Origin: Cupriavidus oxalaticus
GTDB lineage: Bacteria > Pseudomonadota > Gammaproteobacteria > Burkholderiales > Burkholderiaceae
DNA: 64,000 nt
Assembly: GCF_016894385.1 (NCBI RefSeq)
Contig: NZ_CP069811.1
Coordinates: 1-64,000 of the forward strand
Direction: 5' to 3'
The translations under genes and the position numbers were made by a program. The notes beneath the pieces were generated by a model. It saw only the letters and a list, made by a program, of their open reading frames with translations. It was not told where the DNA came from and ran no database searches. Shown here piece by piece: positions 43,293 to 51,077 of the stretch; position 1 is the first letter of the stretch; the number at the start of each line of letters is the position of its first letter.

Positions 43293-44636
43293 TTATGCCA
43301 GCAAGGTGCGCGGGTCGGTAATGCGGCCGGTGACGGCGCTGGCGGCCACGGTCATCGGCGAACCCAGCCACACCGCGCTGCCGGCATCGCCCATGCGGCC
43401 GGAAAAGTTGCGGGCGGTCGAGGCGATGGCGCGGCTGCCGGCGGGAAAGCGCGCGGCGCCATAGCCGGCGCAGGCGCCGCAGGCATTGGGCAGCAGGCTG
43501 GCGCCGGCCTCGGCCAGGATGGCGAGCGTGCCTTCGCGTTCGGCCTGCTGCTGGTCGCGGCGCGAGGCGGCGGCCACCTGCAGCGTGACGCCCGGCGCGA
43601 CCCGGCGTCCGCGCAACACGCGCGCGGCCATGCGCAGGTCTTCGAGCTTGGCGCCGGTGCAGGCGCCGAGATAGGCGATCTGCACCGGTTCGCCGGCGGC
43701 CTGGTCGACCGGCGCGCTGTTGGCCGGCGAATGCGGCGCGGCCACCTGCGGCGCCAGCGCCGCGGCGTCGAAGCGGTGGTGCGCCAGTACCGGCGCCTGC
43801 GCGTCGGTGCGCCAGTGCGCCAGGTCGATCTGCGCCAGCACCTGCGCCGGCACGCCGGCCTGTGCCAGCCAGTCCAGCGTGACCGCATCGGGGGCGACCA
43901 GGCCGGTCTGCGCGCCCAGTTCGGCGCTCATGTTGGCCAGCGTCATGCGCTCCTGCATCGGCAGCGCGGCGACGGCGCTGCCGGTGTACTCGAGCGCCTG
44001 GTAGCGTCCGCCGCCCAGGCCGAGCGTGGCGCACAGGAACAGGTTGATGTCCTTGGCGCAGACCCCGGGCGCGAGTACGCCGTCCCATTCCAGCCGGATC
44101 GTGTGCGGCACGCGCAGCCAGATCTCGCCGGTGGCCAGCACGCCGGCCATCTCGGTGGCGCCCACGCCGAACATGTAGGCGCCGAACGCGCCGCCGGTCG
44201 GGCTGTGGCTGTCGCCGCCGACGATCAGGCGGCCCGGCAGCACGTGCCCGCGTTCGGGCAGCACCACGTGGCAGATGCCTTCGGCATCGATCAGCTCGGC
44301 GCCGGCCTGGCGCGTCCAGTCGCGGGTGAAGCGCAGGATCGATTCGGCCTGGGCGTCGCCGCCCGGCACGAAGTGATCGGTCACCACGACATAGCGCGAC
44401 GGGTCCCACACGCCCACGCCGAGCTCCTGCAGCAGCGGCGCGACGCGGCGTGGGCCGCTGGAGTCGTGCGACATCGCCAGGTCGACCCGGCAGATCGCCA
44501 CGGTGCCGATCTCGGCATAGTCCAGTCCGGCCGCGCGGGCGACCAGCTTCTGGGCCAGCGTCGCCGGCCGGGCCGCTGCCTCGGTGTCGGCCTCGGCGGC
44601 GGCCTCGGCGCAAGGGGAATCCGCAGGCACGCTCAT
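43293..44636 (-). CDS. 3-isopropylmalate dehydratase/homoaconitase large subunit-like (LeuC-type)
   Basis: A 447-residue aconitase-family subunit. The ATG at 44636 overlaps the Bug gene stop (ATGA). The iron-sulfur ligands are expected from Cys in GACTGAKLEDL (about residue 324) and NACGACAGYGAA (about 385-392). VDLAMSHDSSGPRRV, GDSHSPTGGAFGAYMFGVG and HFVPGGDAQAESI match the family. The dehydratase probably acts on the acid imported through the Bug receptor encoded just upstream. Specificity (isopropylmalate, citraconate/2-methylmalate, dimethylmalate, homocitrate) is open. Shorter than leucine-pathway LeuC (about 470), as in catabolic paralogues. Confidence 0.9.
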   Translation of the reverse strand: MSVPADSPCAEAAAEADTEAAARPATLAQKLVARAAGLDYAEIGTVAICRVDLAMSHDSSGPRRVAPLLQELGVGVWDPSRYVVVTDHFVPGGDAQAESILRFTRDWTRQAGAELIDAEGICHVVLPERGHVLPGRLIVGGDSHSPTGGAFGAYMFGVGATEMAGVLATGEIWLRVPHTIRLEWDGVLAPGVCAKDINLFLCATLGLGGGRYQALEYTGSAVAALPMQERMTLANMSAELGAQTGLVAPDAVTLDWLAQAGVPAQVLAQIDLAHWRTDAQAPVLAHHRFDAAALAPQVAAPHSPANSAPVDQAAGEPVQIAYLGACTGAKLEDLRMAARVLRGRRVAPGVTLQVAAASRRDQQQAEREGTLAILAEAGASLLPNACGACAGYGAARFPAGSRAIASTARNFSGRMGDAGSAVWLGSPMTVAASAVTGRITDPRTLLA

Positions 44637-45688
44637 TCCGGCGATGCCCCCGAATACCTGACCACCGAGGCCCAGCGCTTGACGTCTTGCCTGACGAAGG
44701 CTGCGAACGCCTCGGGCGCCATGCCCACCGGCTGCGCGCCGTCGTTTTCCAGGCGCTTGCGTACCGCGGGCGACTCCAGCCCCTTGCGCGCCGCCTGGTA
44801 GAGCGCCTGCGTGACCTCCGCGGGCATGCCGGCGGGCCCGAACAGGCCGAACCATGCGCTCGACTCGAAGCCCTTGACGGTCGCGCCGATCGGCGCCGCG
44901 CCCGGGAACTGCGGCATCGGCGCCGGGCTGGTCACGCCCAGCACCTTGAGCTTGCCGGCGCGCACGTGCGGCAGCACGTTGATCGTGCTGGCGAACATCA
45001 GGTCGCACTGGCCGGCCAGCACGTCGGTGAGCGCCGGCGCGGTGCCCTTGTACGGGATGTTGACGATATAGGTGCCGGTCATCATCTTGAACATGTCGCC
45101 GGCCATGTGCAGCGACGAGCCGACCGAACCGATGGCGAAGTTCAGCTTGCCCGGCTCCGCGCGCGCCAGCCGGATCAGGTCCGGCACGTTGCTGGCTGGC
45201 AGCTTGGGCGTGGCCACCAGCACGCTGGGCACGGTGGCGACCAGCGTGACCGGCGTGAAATCCTGCACCGGGTCGAAGGGCAGCTTCTTGTACAGCGTGG
45301 CGTTGATGGTGTGGCTGGTGAAGCTCATCAGCAGCGTGCTGCCGTCCGGTGCGCTCCTGGCGACCTGCTCGGCGGCGATATTGCCGCCCGCACCGGGCCG
45401 GTTCTCGACCACGACCGACTGCTCCAGCAGCTGCGACATCTCCTGGGCGATGGTACGCGCCAGCGTGTCGGTGGTGCCGCCGGCGGGGGCGCCCACCAGG
45501 ATCCGGATCGGCTTGCCGCCGGCGACCTGGCCCTGGCCTTGCGTTTGGGCCGCAGCCGCAAGCGGCAGGATCAGCCCGCAGGCGGCCACGGCGGCCAGGC
45601 CGGAAACGCGGCGCAGCGCGGTGCGGCGAGCGGGCACAGGCGCAGACTGACGGGTCGGGCTGGACGAAACCAGGCGGAACACTGGCAT
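44633..45688 (-). CDS. Bug-family tripartite tricarboxylate transporter receptor
   Basis: A 351-residue periplasmic binding protein. The ATG at 45688 follows GAGGAG 6 bases upstream. A long Sec signal (RRTALRRVSGLAAVAACGLI, cleavage near AAA-Q) precedes the Bug fold with PIRILVGAPAGGTTDTLART, VVVENRPGAGGNIAAEQVA and APDGSTLLM. Such orphan Bug receptors, without TctAB genes beside them, bind carboxylates. The gene is 90 bases after the GntR regulator and overlaps the LeuC-like gene, so the operon couples uptake or sensing of a hydroxy acid to its dehydration. Confidence 0.93.
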   Translation of the reverse strand: MPVFRLVSSSPTRQSAPVPARRTALRRVSGLAAVAACGLILPLAAAAQTQGQGQVAGGKPIRILVGAPAGGTTDTLARTIAQEMSQLLEQSVVVENRPGAGGNIAAEQVARSAPDGSTLLMSFTSHTINATLYKKLPFDPVQDFTPVTLVATVPSVLVATPKLPASNVPDLIRLARAEPGKLNFAIGSVGSSLHMAGDMFKMMTGTYIVNIPYKGTAPALTDVLAGQCDLMFASTINVLPHVRAGKLKVLGVTSPAPMPQFPGAAPIGATVKGFESSAWFGLFGPAGMPAEVTQALYQAARKGLESPAVRKRLENDGAQPVGMAPEAFAAFVRQDVKRWASVVRYSGASPE

Positions 45689-45778
45689 GACGACTCCTCG
45701 CTTGATGTGATCGGGAGTGCGCAGTATCGCCCGACTCGGGTGTCCGCGCATCCGTTGCCTTGCGGCGCGCGAAAGGGA

Positions 45779-46561
45779 TCAGTCGCGCAGGCCGGGGCGG
45801 GTCTCGCTTTCCACCCAGACGTTGGCGCTGTCCACGCCGGCGGGCGACAGTTCCATGCGGTACTCGTAGCGGTCGGGGCGGTACTGGCCGAGCAGCAGTT
45901 GCACCGGGCGCCCGCCCTGGTCCTTCACCACGCGCCGCACCGCCAGCAGCGCGCCGCCCACCGGCACGTCCAGCAGCGGCGCCACCACCACGTCGGCCAG
46001 GCGTGCCGACAGCACCTGGCTGGCGCGGCCGAGCTTGACGCCGCCGGCTTCCAGCAGGCGCAGCACCGGGGTTTCCTCGAGCGCCTGGCGCGTGATCGGG
46101 CGGCCCAGGTCCGCAGGCAGGTAAACGGTGATATGCGACAGCGGCCGGTTGCGGTAGTGGCGCACGCGCACGATCTTGACGACCGGGTCGCCCGCCTGGA
46201 TCCCCAGCGACTCGGCCACGTCGGGCGTGGCGTGGACTTCGTCGATCGAGATCACCTTCACCGACGTCTTCTGGCCCATGTCGATGATGTTGTCGAGCAG
46301 GCTCGCGCCGCGTTCCTCGGTGGCCGACGCGGGACGCACGGGGTGCGGGTTGACGAAGGTGCCGAGCCCGCGATGGCGCCGCACCAGGCCTTCCTGCACC
46401 AGCCGGTCGAATACGCGGCGCATGGTCACGCGCGAGGCGTGGAACTGCTTGGCCAGGTCGATCTCTCCCGGCAGGGGACCCTGGCCGAAGCGTCCTTCGA
46501 CGATCTGCTGGCGCAGTACCACGTAAATCTGGTGATACAGGGGAACGACGGCTTCACTCAT
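45779..46561 (-). CDS. GntR-family regulator (HutC/UTRA type)
   Basis: A 260-residue regulator. The N-terminal winged helix-turn-helix is VPLYHQIYVVLRQQIVEGRF, then EIDLAKQFHASRVTMRRVFD, then HRGLGTFV. The C-terminal UTRA effector domain (about residues 95-245) is of the HutC subfamily, with LLDNIIDMGQKTSVKVISID and the GGALLAVRRVVKDQGGRPV strand. It is the first gene of the Bug-LeuC-LeuD-like operon and probably represses it until its acid effector is present. An AT-rich stretch just upstream (46580-46625) is the likely control region. Confidence 0.93.
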   Translation of the reverse strand: MSEAVVPLYHQIYVVLRQQIVEGRFGQGPLPGEIDLAKQFHASRVTMRRVFDRLVQEGLVRRHRGLGTFVNPHPVRPASATEERGASLLDNIIDMGQKTSVKVISIDEVHATPDVAESLGIQAGDPVVKIVRVRHYRNRPLSHITVYLPADLGRPITRQALEETPVLRLLEAGGVKLGRASQVLSARLADVVVAPLLDVPVGGALLAVRRVVKDQGGRPVQLLLGQYRPDRYEYRMELSPAGVDSANVWVESETRPGLRD

Positions 46562-47273
46562 GGTTTCGCTTGTGGAGAGATGACAAGTCTGTAATGCCTC
46601 TAATGTACTTTGAATCAGACATAGAGCCTAGCACGGATAGCCGCTGAGGCGCTTCGGATACAACGTCCGCGCGCGGCGCTGCAGCATGATCCCCCTTTTG
46701 CGCCAGGCCTGTGGCCGATCACACGCCAACGGCCACCCGCGTGCCGATGGCGCCGTGCCGGGGCAAGTTGGACTCGCGCCCTGGTGAAGGCAACGATGGC
46801 CGGAACCGCGCGGCGAAAAACGGACATCACCGCTATGTGGGGCAGCCAACATGGGAGACGGCGGCGGCACCTCGGGAATCGTGTTTCAGGGCCGATACGT
46901 AGCATGGCGCCTCGGGCAACTCCTGAGTCCTTCGGTAAGGCTTTGAAATCTAATGCGTTTTTTTGGGCCCTTGGCGTTACCCCTGAGCCGCCTTGGGGGG
47001 CGCTGTCACAGCGATGTGACATGTCGTTTGATGTGCACAGCGGGCGAGGGCGCAGCGATGGCGCAAGCGGCCAGAAAGTTCCGCGGCTGCCACCGGGCAG
47101 GCCTTGTATTACAAGGGTTTGCCGTCTCACGTGGCGAAGCTGGCACCGATTATGCGCTAGGGCTGGTCGGTTTGGCAGTTGCCGGACCTGAACCTCCAGC
47201 CGTCGTTCCGGACTTGAGCGCCGGCCGGAGGCTGAGCCGCAGTGACACTGTGAATACTCCTGGGAGCATCGAT
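46562..47273. other. Long intergenic region between gntR and the glycine-rich operon
   Basis: This 712-base gap carries the AT-rich gntR promoter area (46580-46625) and, toward the right, the control region of the glycine-rich operon. A T-tract at 46957-46964 and the TGTCACA/TGTGACA palindrome at 47004-47021 stand out. No gene supported; small frames across it lack features. Confidence 0.5.
47004..47021. promoter_or_regulatory. Palindromic operator candidate upstream of the Fap-like operon
   Basis: TGTCACA-GCGA-TGTGACA is a perfect 7-bp inverted repeat with a 4-base spacer, about 250 bases before the start at 47274. The orientation is inside-out relative to a Crp site (TGTGA-N6-TCACA), so a different regulator family may bind. 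A half-site (CGATGTGACA) recurs at 36997-37006 upstream of the LuxR-type regulator. Confidence 0.5.
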
Positions 47274-48797
47274 ATGAAAAAGACACTACTTGCGTCGGCC
47301 ATCGCCCTCGCCTTCGGTGGTCATGCATGGGCAAATCCGGTCAACAACAACGACAAGGTCTGGGATGGTGACAACAACCAGACGGCGACGGCCAACTCCC
47401 AGCAGAGCGGGAGCGGGGCAAATGCCAATGAATTCTCCGTGGCGGTCCAGAAGAACGACAACAGCACTGACAGCAGCTCGCACAGCAAGAGCACCACGGT
47501 CACGGTCGACAAGTCGAAGACGAATTCGAACAACAAGACCAAGACCAATTCCGACAACCACCTGAAGGCCGTGGCTGCCGGTGTCGGCAGCGCCGCTGCC
47601 GTTGGCGGGGCCGCATCGTCCAGCATCTCCGACGCCTTCAACAAGACCACCGCCATCGCGGTGAGCAAGCTGAGCGGCACGGTGAGCGGCAACTATGTCC
47701 ACAACATCGGCAACTATGCCTCGAACTCCGGCAACACCAATGGCGGCAACGGCTACGGTGGCAAGGGTGGCAAGGGTGGCACCGGTTTGGGTGGTTTCGG
47801 CGGCACCGGCGGAAACGGGGCTGAGGGCGCAGTCGGTGGCGACGCCACGGCAACCAACGGCAGCGCCAGCGCCGGCTACGCCAGCAGCGGCAAGGCTATC
47901 GGCGGCGATGGCGGCGACGGTGGCAAGGCCTCGAACTGGGGTGCCAATGGCGGCGACGGCTACGGCAAGGGCGGCAGCGCGCTTAGCGCGGCGGGCAGCA
48001 AGGGCGGCAGCGGCGGCGACGCCTACGGCAAGGGCGGCGGCGCTCTGAGCGCCTCGCTCGGCGCCGGCGGGCGCGGCGGCAGCGCCGGCGCGATCGGCGG
48101 TGATGCCTTGGGTGCCAGCGGTGCCCTGGGCGGTATTGCCGCTGCGGCCGGCGGCTCGGGCGGTTCGGGTGGCAACGCCAACGGTCCCGGTGGTGACGCG
48201 GGCGGTGCAGGCGGTGCGGGTGCCGGCGCAGGCGCGACCGGGACCAACACGGCTGGTGCTGGTTCTGGCACGGGCGGTGCCGCGGGCGCTGCCGGTGGGA
48301 CGGGCGGTGCGGGCACTGCCACTGCTACCGCGACCGGTGGTGCTGGCAGCGGCACTGGTGGTGCCGGTGGTTCGAGCAGCGCGGGCTCGGCGGCAACGGC
48401 TGGCTCGGGCACGGGCACTGGCGGTGCAGGCGGCACGCAGACTGCCAGCGGCGGCGCCGGTGGCGCTGGCGGTGCTGCCACCGCAGGCGCGGCGAGCACG
48501 CAAGCCTCGAACGGCAGCGCCACCACGGGCAGCGGCGGCGCAGGCGGTGCCGGTGGCGCTGGCGGTGCGGCAAGCGGTGGTACCGGCGGTACCGGTGGTG
48601 CCGGCGGGATCGGCAACGGCGGCACTGGCGGCGCCGGCGGCTACGTCATGGTCAATGCGGGCACGTTCGACATGTCCAACCTGATGACCAGCGTCGGTCA
48701 GTCCGCGGCGGGCGTCATGATGGCGAGCCAGAACAGCGGCGCCGCCTCGCTGACGCAGATGAGCGTGAACGTGCAGGCCAACGTCAACGCCAGGTAA
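47274..48797 (+). CDS. Exported glycine-rich repeat protein, candidate fibre subunit of a Fap-like system
   Basis: A 507-residue protein with GGGAG 8 bases before the ATG at 47274. A Sec signal (MKKTLLASAIALAFGGHAWA, 20 residues) is followed by an Asn/Gln/Ser/Thr-rich hydrophilic region (about 21-100) and an Ala/Ser/Val segment. From about 160 to 455 it is almost entirely Gly-Gly-X, Gly-Ala and Gly-Ser repeats, with stretches such as GGKGGKGGTGLGGFGGTGG, like PE_PGRS proteins in composition. There are no Cys residues. The C-terminus reverts to a unique amphipathic segment (AGVMMASQNSGAASLTQMSV then NVQANVNAR). It is first in a five-gene operon with a C39 peptidase and a FapF-like channel, so it is the best candidate for the polymer-forming secreted subunit. 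Confidence 0.85.
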   Translation: MKKTLLASAIALAFGGHAWANPVNNNDKVWDGDNNQTATANSQQSGSGANANEFSVAVQKNDNSTDSSSHSKSTTVTVDKSKTNSNNKTKTNSDNHLKAVAAGVGSAAAVGGAASSSISDAFNKTTAIAVSKLSGTVSGNYVHNIGNYASNSGNTNGGNGYGGKGGKGGTGLGGFGGTGGNGAEGAVGGDATATNGSASAGYASSGKAIGGDGGDGGKASNWGANGGDGYGKGGSALSAAGSKGGSGGDAYGKGGGALSASLGAGGRGGSAGAIGGDALGASGALGGIAAAAGGSGGSGGNANGPGGDAGGAGGAGAGAGATGTNTAGAGSGTGGAAGAAGGTGGAGTATATATGGAGSGTGGAGGSSSAGSAATAGSGTGTGGAGGTQTASGGAGGAGGAATAGAASTQASNGSATTGSGGAGGAGGAGGAASGGTGGTGGAGGIGNGGTGGAGGYVMVNAGTFDMSNLMTSVGQSAAGVMMASQNSGAASLTQMSVNVQANVNAR

Positions 48798-48980
48798 GGC
48801 GCGCAGCATCGGCCCGTCCGGAGCCTTGTGCCCGGGACGGGCCGGCACTTCGATATCTTGCCGACAGGACCGGCGCCGCATCCTGTGTGCGGGCGCCCGG
48901 CCCCTGTCATGCGTACGCAGCCTAAATGTCTTCGCTGCCGCCCGGATGGGGGCGCGCACGGGGCAGGGGAGGATGACACC

Positions 48981-49415
48981 ATGCAATCGGTCCGCTTTGC
49001 CGTCGGGGCACTCGCGACGGTCCTGCTGGCCTGGCCAGCGCTGCAGGCTCGCGCGGAGCCGCCAGGGCTGGAAGCTGCCATGGCTGCCGCGCGCAGTGCC
49101 GCGGCAAGCACTCAGGAGGCGGCGGCAGACACAGCGCAGCCCGCCGCAGTCAATAGTTTGTTTGGCGGGGTGGCGAAAGCCGTACCCGTGTCTAAACTAG
49201 ACGATATCCGCGGTGGCTCGGAAGTCACCGTGAACGATATGCGCCTGCACGGCACGGTCGCCGAGAACGCCGCGTGGAACGTGGTGTCCGGCGCAAACCG
49301 GATCACCGAAGGAGCCTTCGCGAACGCGGCCGGGATACCCACCGCGATCCAGAACTCGGGCAACAACGTGTTGATCCAGAACGCAACGATCGTCAACGTC
49401 CAGTTCAGACCATGA
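48981..49415 (+). CDS. Exported 144-residue protein with double-glycine motif, Fap-like operon
   Basis: The ATG at 48981 follows GGAGG about 9 bases upstream. A Sec signal (MQSVRFAVGALATVLLAWPA, cleavage near ARA-E) precedes an Ala-rich segment, then VSKLDDIRGGSEVTVND with Gly-Gly at residues 78-79. The 65-residue remainder ends GIPTAIQNSGNNVLIQNATI then VNVQFRP, an Asn/Gln-rich beta-strand-like tail. If cut after the double Gly, the tail would be a small secreted peptide. The stop overlaps the peptidase start (ATGA). I do not know the family name; it may correspond to a FapA/FapE-like accessory. Confidence 0.85.
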   Translation: MQSVRFAVGALATVLLAWPALQARAEPPGLEAAMAAARSAAASTQEAAADTAQPAAVNSLFGGVAKAVPVSKLDDIRGGSEVTVNDMRLHGTVAENAAWNVVSGANRITEGAFANAAGIPTAIQNSGNNVLIQNATIVNVQFRP

Positions 49416-50110
49416 AGCTGCTGCGCAACCTGTTGGCGTCTGTACCGTTCGTGCTGGCCGCGGGGGCCATTCCGTGCGCCAATGCCGCGGATGTCTATCT
49501 CTACGGTCCGGTCGGCGAACCCTACAGTGTCAGGGTCACCAGCGTTCGCGAAGCACGCTTCAAATCCACGATCCGGCAGCAATACGACTTCAGCTGCGGC
49601 TCCGCCGCGGTGGCCACGCTACTGACCTACCAGTACGGCCATCCGATGAACGAGGCCACCGTGTTCCAGAACATGTACCTCAACGGCGACCAGGCAAAGA
49701 TCCGCGCCGAGGGGTTCTCGCTGCTGGACATGAAGCGCTTCCTGGCAGCGCTCGGCTATGAGGCGGACGGCTACGAGCTGCCGCTGTCCAAGCTCGAGGA
49801 AACGCAGATCCCGGCCATCGTGCTGATCGTGGAAGACGGTTACCACCATTTCGTGGTGGTCAAGGGTGTGAAAGGCAACCGCGTGCTGGTCGGCGATCCC
49901 GCGCGGGGAACCCGTGCCATCTCACGCGAGCGCTTCGAGAAGATCTGGCAGAGCCAGCTGTTGTTCGTGATCCACAACCGCACGGACAATGCGCGCTTCA
50001 ACCTGGCCGCGGACTGGCGCCTCGCGCCGAGCGGCCCTTACTGGATGGGAGTCAACCGGGATAGCCTGTTCTTTACCGTCATGCCCAAGCATGGCGTTGG
50101 CGACTTCTGA
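49412..50110 (+). CDS. Periplasmic C39-type cysteine peptidase (FapD-like)
   Basis: A 232-residue enzyme. The ATG at 49412 overlaps the upstream stop. A Sec signal (MKLLRNLLASVPFVLAAGAI, cleavage near ANA-A) places it in the periplasm. The C39 papain-like core has RQQYDFSCGSAAVATLLTYQ (oxyanion Gln56/57, nucleophile Cys62), GYHHFVVVKG (His146) and VGDPARG (Asp162): a full catalytic set. C39 domains cleave after double glycine; FapD of Pseudomonas amyloid operons is the closest known context. Two flanking gene products each have an L-D-x-x-R-G-G motif, so it likely processes them. Confidence 0.93.
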   Translation: MKLLRNLLASVPFVLAAGAIPCANAADVYLYGPVGEPYSVRVTSVREARFKSTIRQQYDFSCGSAAVATLLTYQYGHPMNEATVFQNMYLNGDQAKIRAEGFSLLDMKRFLAALGYEADGYELPLSKLEETQIPAIVLIVEDGYHHFVVVKGVKGNRVLVGDPARGTRAISRERFEKIWQSQLLFVIHNRTDNARFNLAADWRLAPSGPYWMGVNRDSLFFTVMPKHGVGDF

Positions 50111-50120
50111 GGAATGCATC

Positions 50121-51002
50121 ATGTTGCAGACTTCCTTCCCGACCCCTGCAGCGCCTCGCACCGCCACGGCGGCGGCCGCGATGCTGCTTGGTGCGGGTCT
50201 GGCCTGTGCCGGCGTGGCGCATGCCGGTTCGCTACCCCAGCCCGACGGCCTCGACCCGTCGGCGCTGCCGTCGCAGGCGGCTTCTGCCCGCGACCGGGAC
50301 CCTACACCCGTGGCTGCCGCGCGCGGCAGCATGGCCGGCTGGAAACCGGTCGCACATGACAAGCTCGACGAGATGCGGGGCGGCTTCGAGATGCCGGGCC
50401 TGCAGGTTTCGTTCGGTATCGAACGCGCGGTGTACATCAACGGGGCCCTGGTCGTCGCAACCAGCATTAACATCCCGGACGTCGGACGCATCACCGCGGA
50501 CCAGGCGGCGCGCCTGGCGACGACGCTGGGCCCCGCCATCGTTGCTGCCACCAACACTGCGGTCAATAGCGCGCTGGCGGGCCTCACGGGCGGCACTCCG
50601 GGAGACGCGAGCGGGTCGGCCGGCAGCGCCGGCGCCGCGGCGTCGACCGGCGGTGCGGCCGGGGCTGGCTCGGCCACGTCGGCTGCGGCCAATGGCGGCA
50701 GCGCCAGTGCAGGCGGTGCCGCGGGCGCGGCCGGCCTGCCCGCTACCGTGGTGACGACCGGCGTGGGCCAGGTGGTGACCAACGGCTTGCTGAACGTGAT
50801 CCAGAACGGCCCTGGCAATTCGGCCGCGGTGGGATCGCTGGCGGGCACGCCCGCGACGGTGATCCAGAACAGCATGGACAACCAGAGCATCCGGAGCCTG
50901 ATGACAATCGACGCAGGCGTGAATACGCTGCAGGCTTTCCGGTCGCAATTGGCCAACACAGCGCTGCATGACGCGCTGATTCGGGCCGCCAGCATGAGGT
51001 AA
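50121..51002 (+). CDS. Exported 293-residue protein with double-glycine motif, Fap-like operon
   Basis: The ATG at 50121 has GAGGA 8 bases upstream. A Sec signal (about residues 1-35, VAHA-G) is followed by a spacer and AHDKLDEMRGGFEMPGLQVS with Gly-Gly at 87-88. The rest contains FGIERAVYINGALVVATSIN, a Gly/Ala/Ser-rich middle (about 155-205), and VVTTGVGQVVTNGLLNVIQN with repeats of the V-I-Q-N motif, ending in an amphipathic tail (FRSQLANTALHDALIRAASM). The same motif and Asn-rich strands are seen in the 144-residue partner. Likely a second secreted substrate or accessory of the amyloid-like system. Confidence 0.85.
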   Translation: MLQTSFPTPAAPRTATAAAAMLLGAGLACAGVAHAGSLPQPDGLDPSALPSQAASARDRDPTPVAAARGSMAGWKPVAHDKLDEMRGGFEMPGLQVSFGIERAVYINGALVVATSINIPDVGRITADQAARLATTLGPAIVAATNTAVNSALAGLTGGTPGDASGSAGSAGAAASTGGAAGAGSATSAAANGGSASAGGAAGAAGLPATVVTTGVGQVVTNGLLNVIQNGPGNSAAVGSLAGTPATVIQNSMDNQSIRSLMTIDAGVNTLQAFRSQLANTALHDALIRAASMR

Positions 51003-51077
51003 CCGTAGCGAAGCAGAGGGCAGTACAGGTTGCGGGCTCCTGACAACAGCCCGCCCGTCCCGGGGGAGGAAGACGTG

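Noticed and set aside
47163..47180. TGGCAGTTGCC resembling a sigma-54 promoter
   Set aside because: The GG and GC elements are not separated by the required spacing (they should be about 10 bases apart).
46660..47280. A c-di-GMP riboswitch upstream of the Fap-like operon
   Set aside because: I looked for the GEMM core (GCAAAGCC-type) near the T-tract at 46957; only an incomplete reverse-strand resemblance is present and no two-helix architecture could be drawn.
47286..48986. A 566-residue minus-strand frame and a 200-residue Pro/Ala frame opposite the Gly-rich gene
   Set aside because: Gly codons read in reverse give Pro/Ala and Arg/Thr repeats; no start signal and no family.
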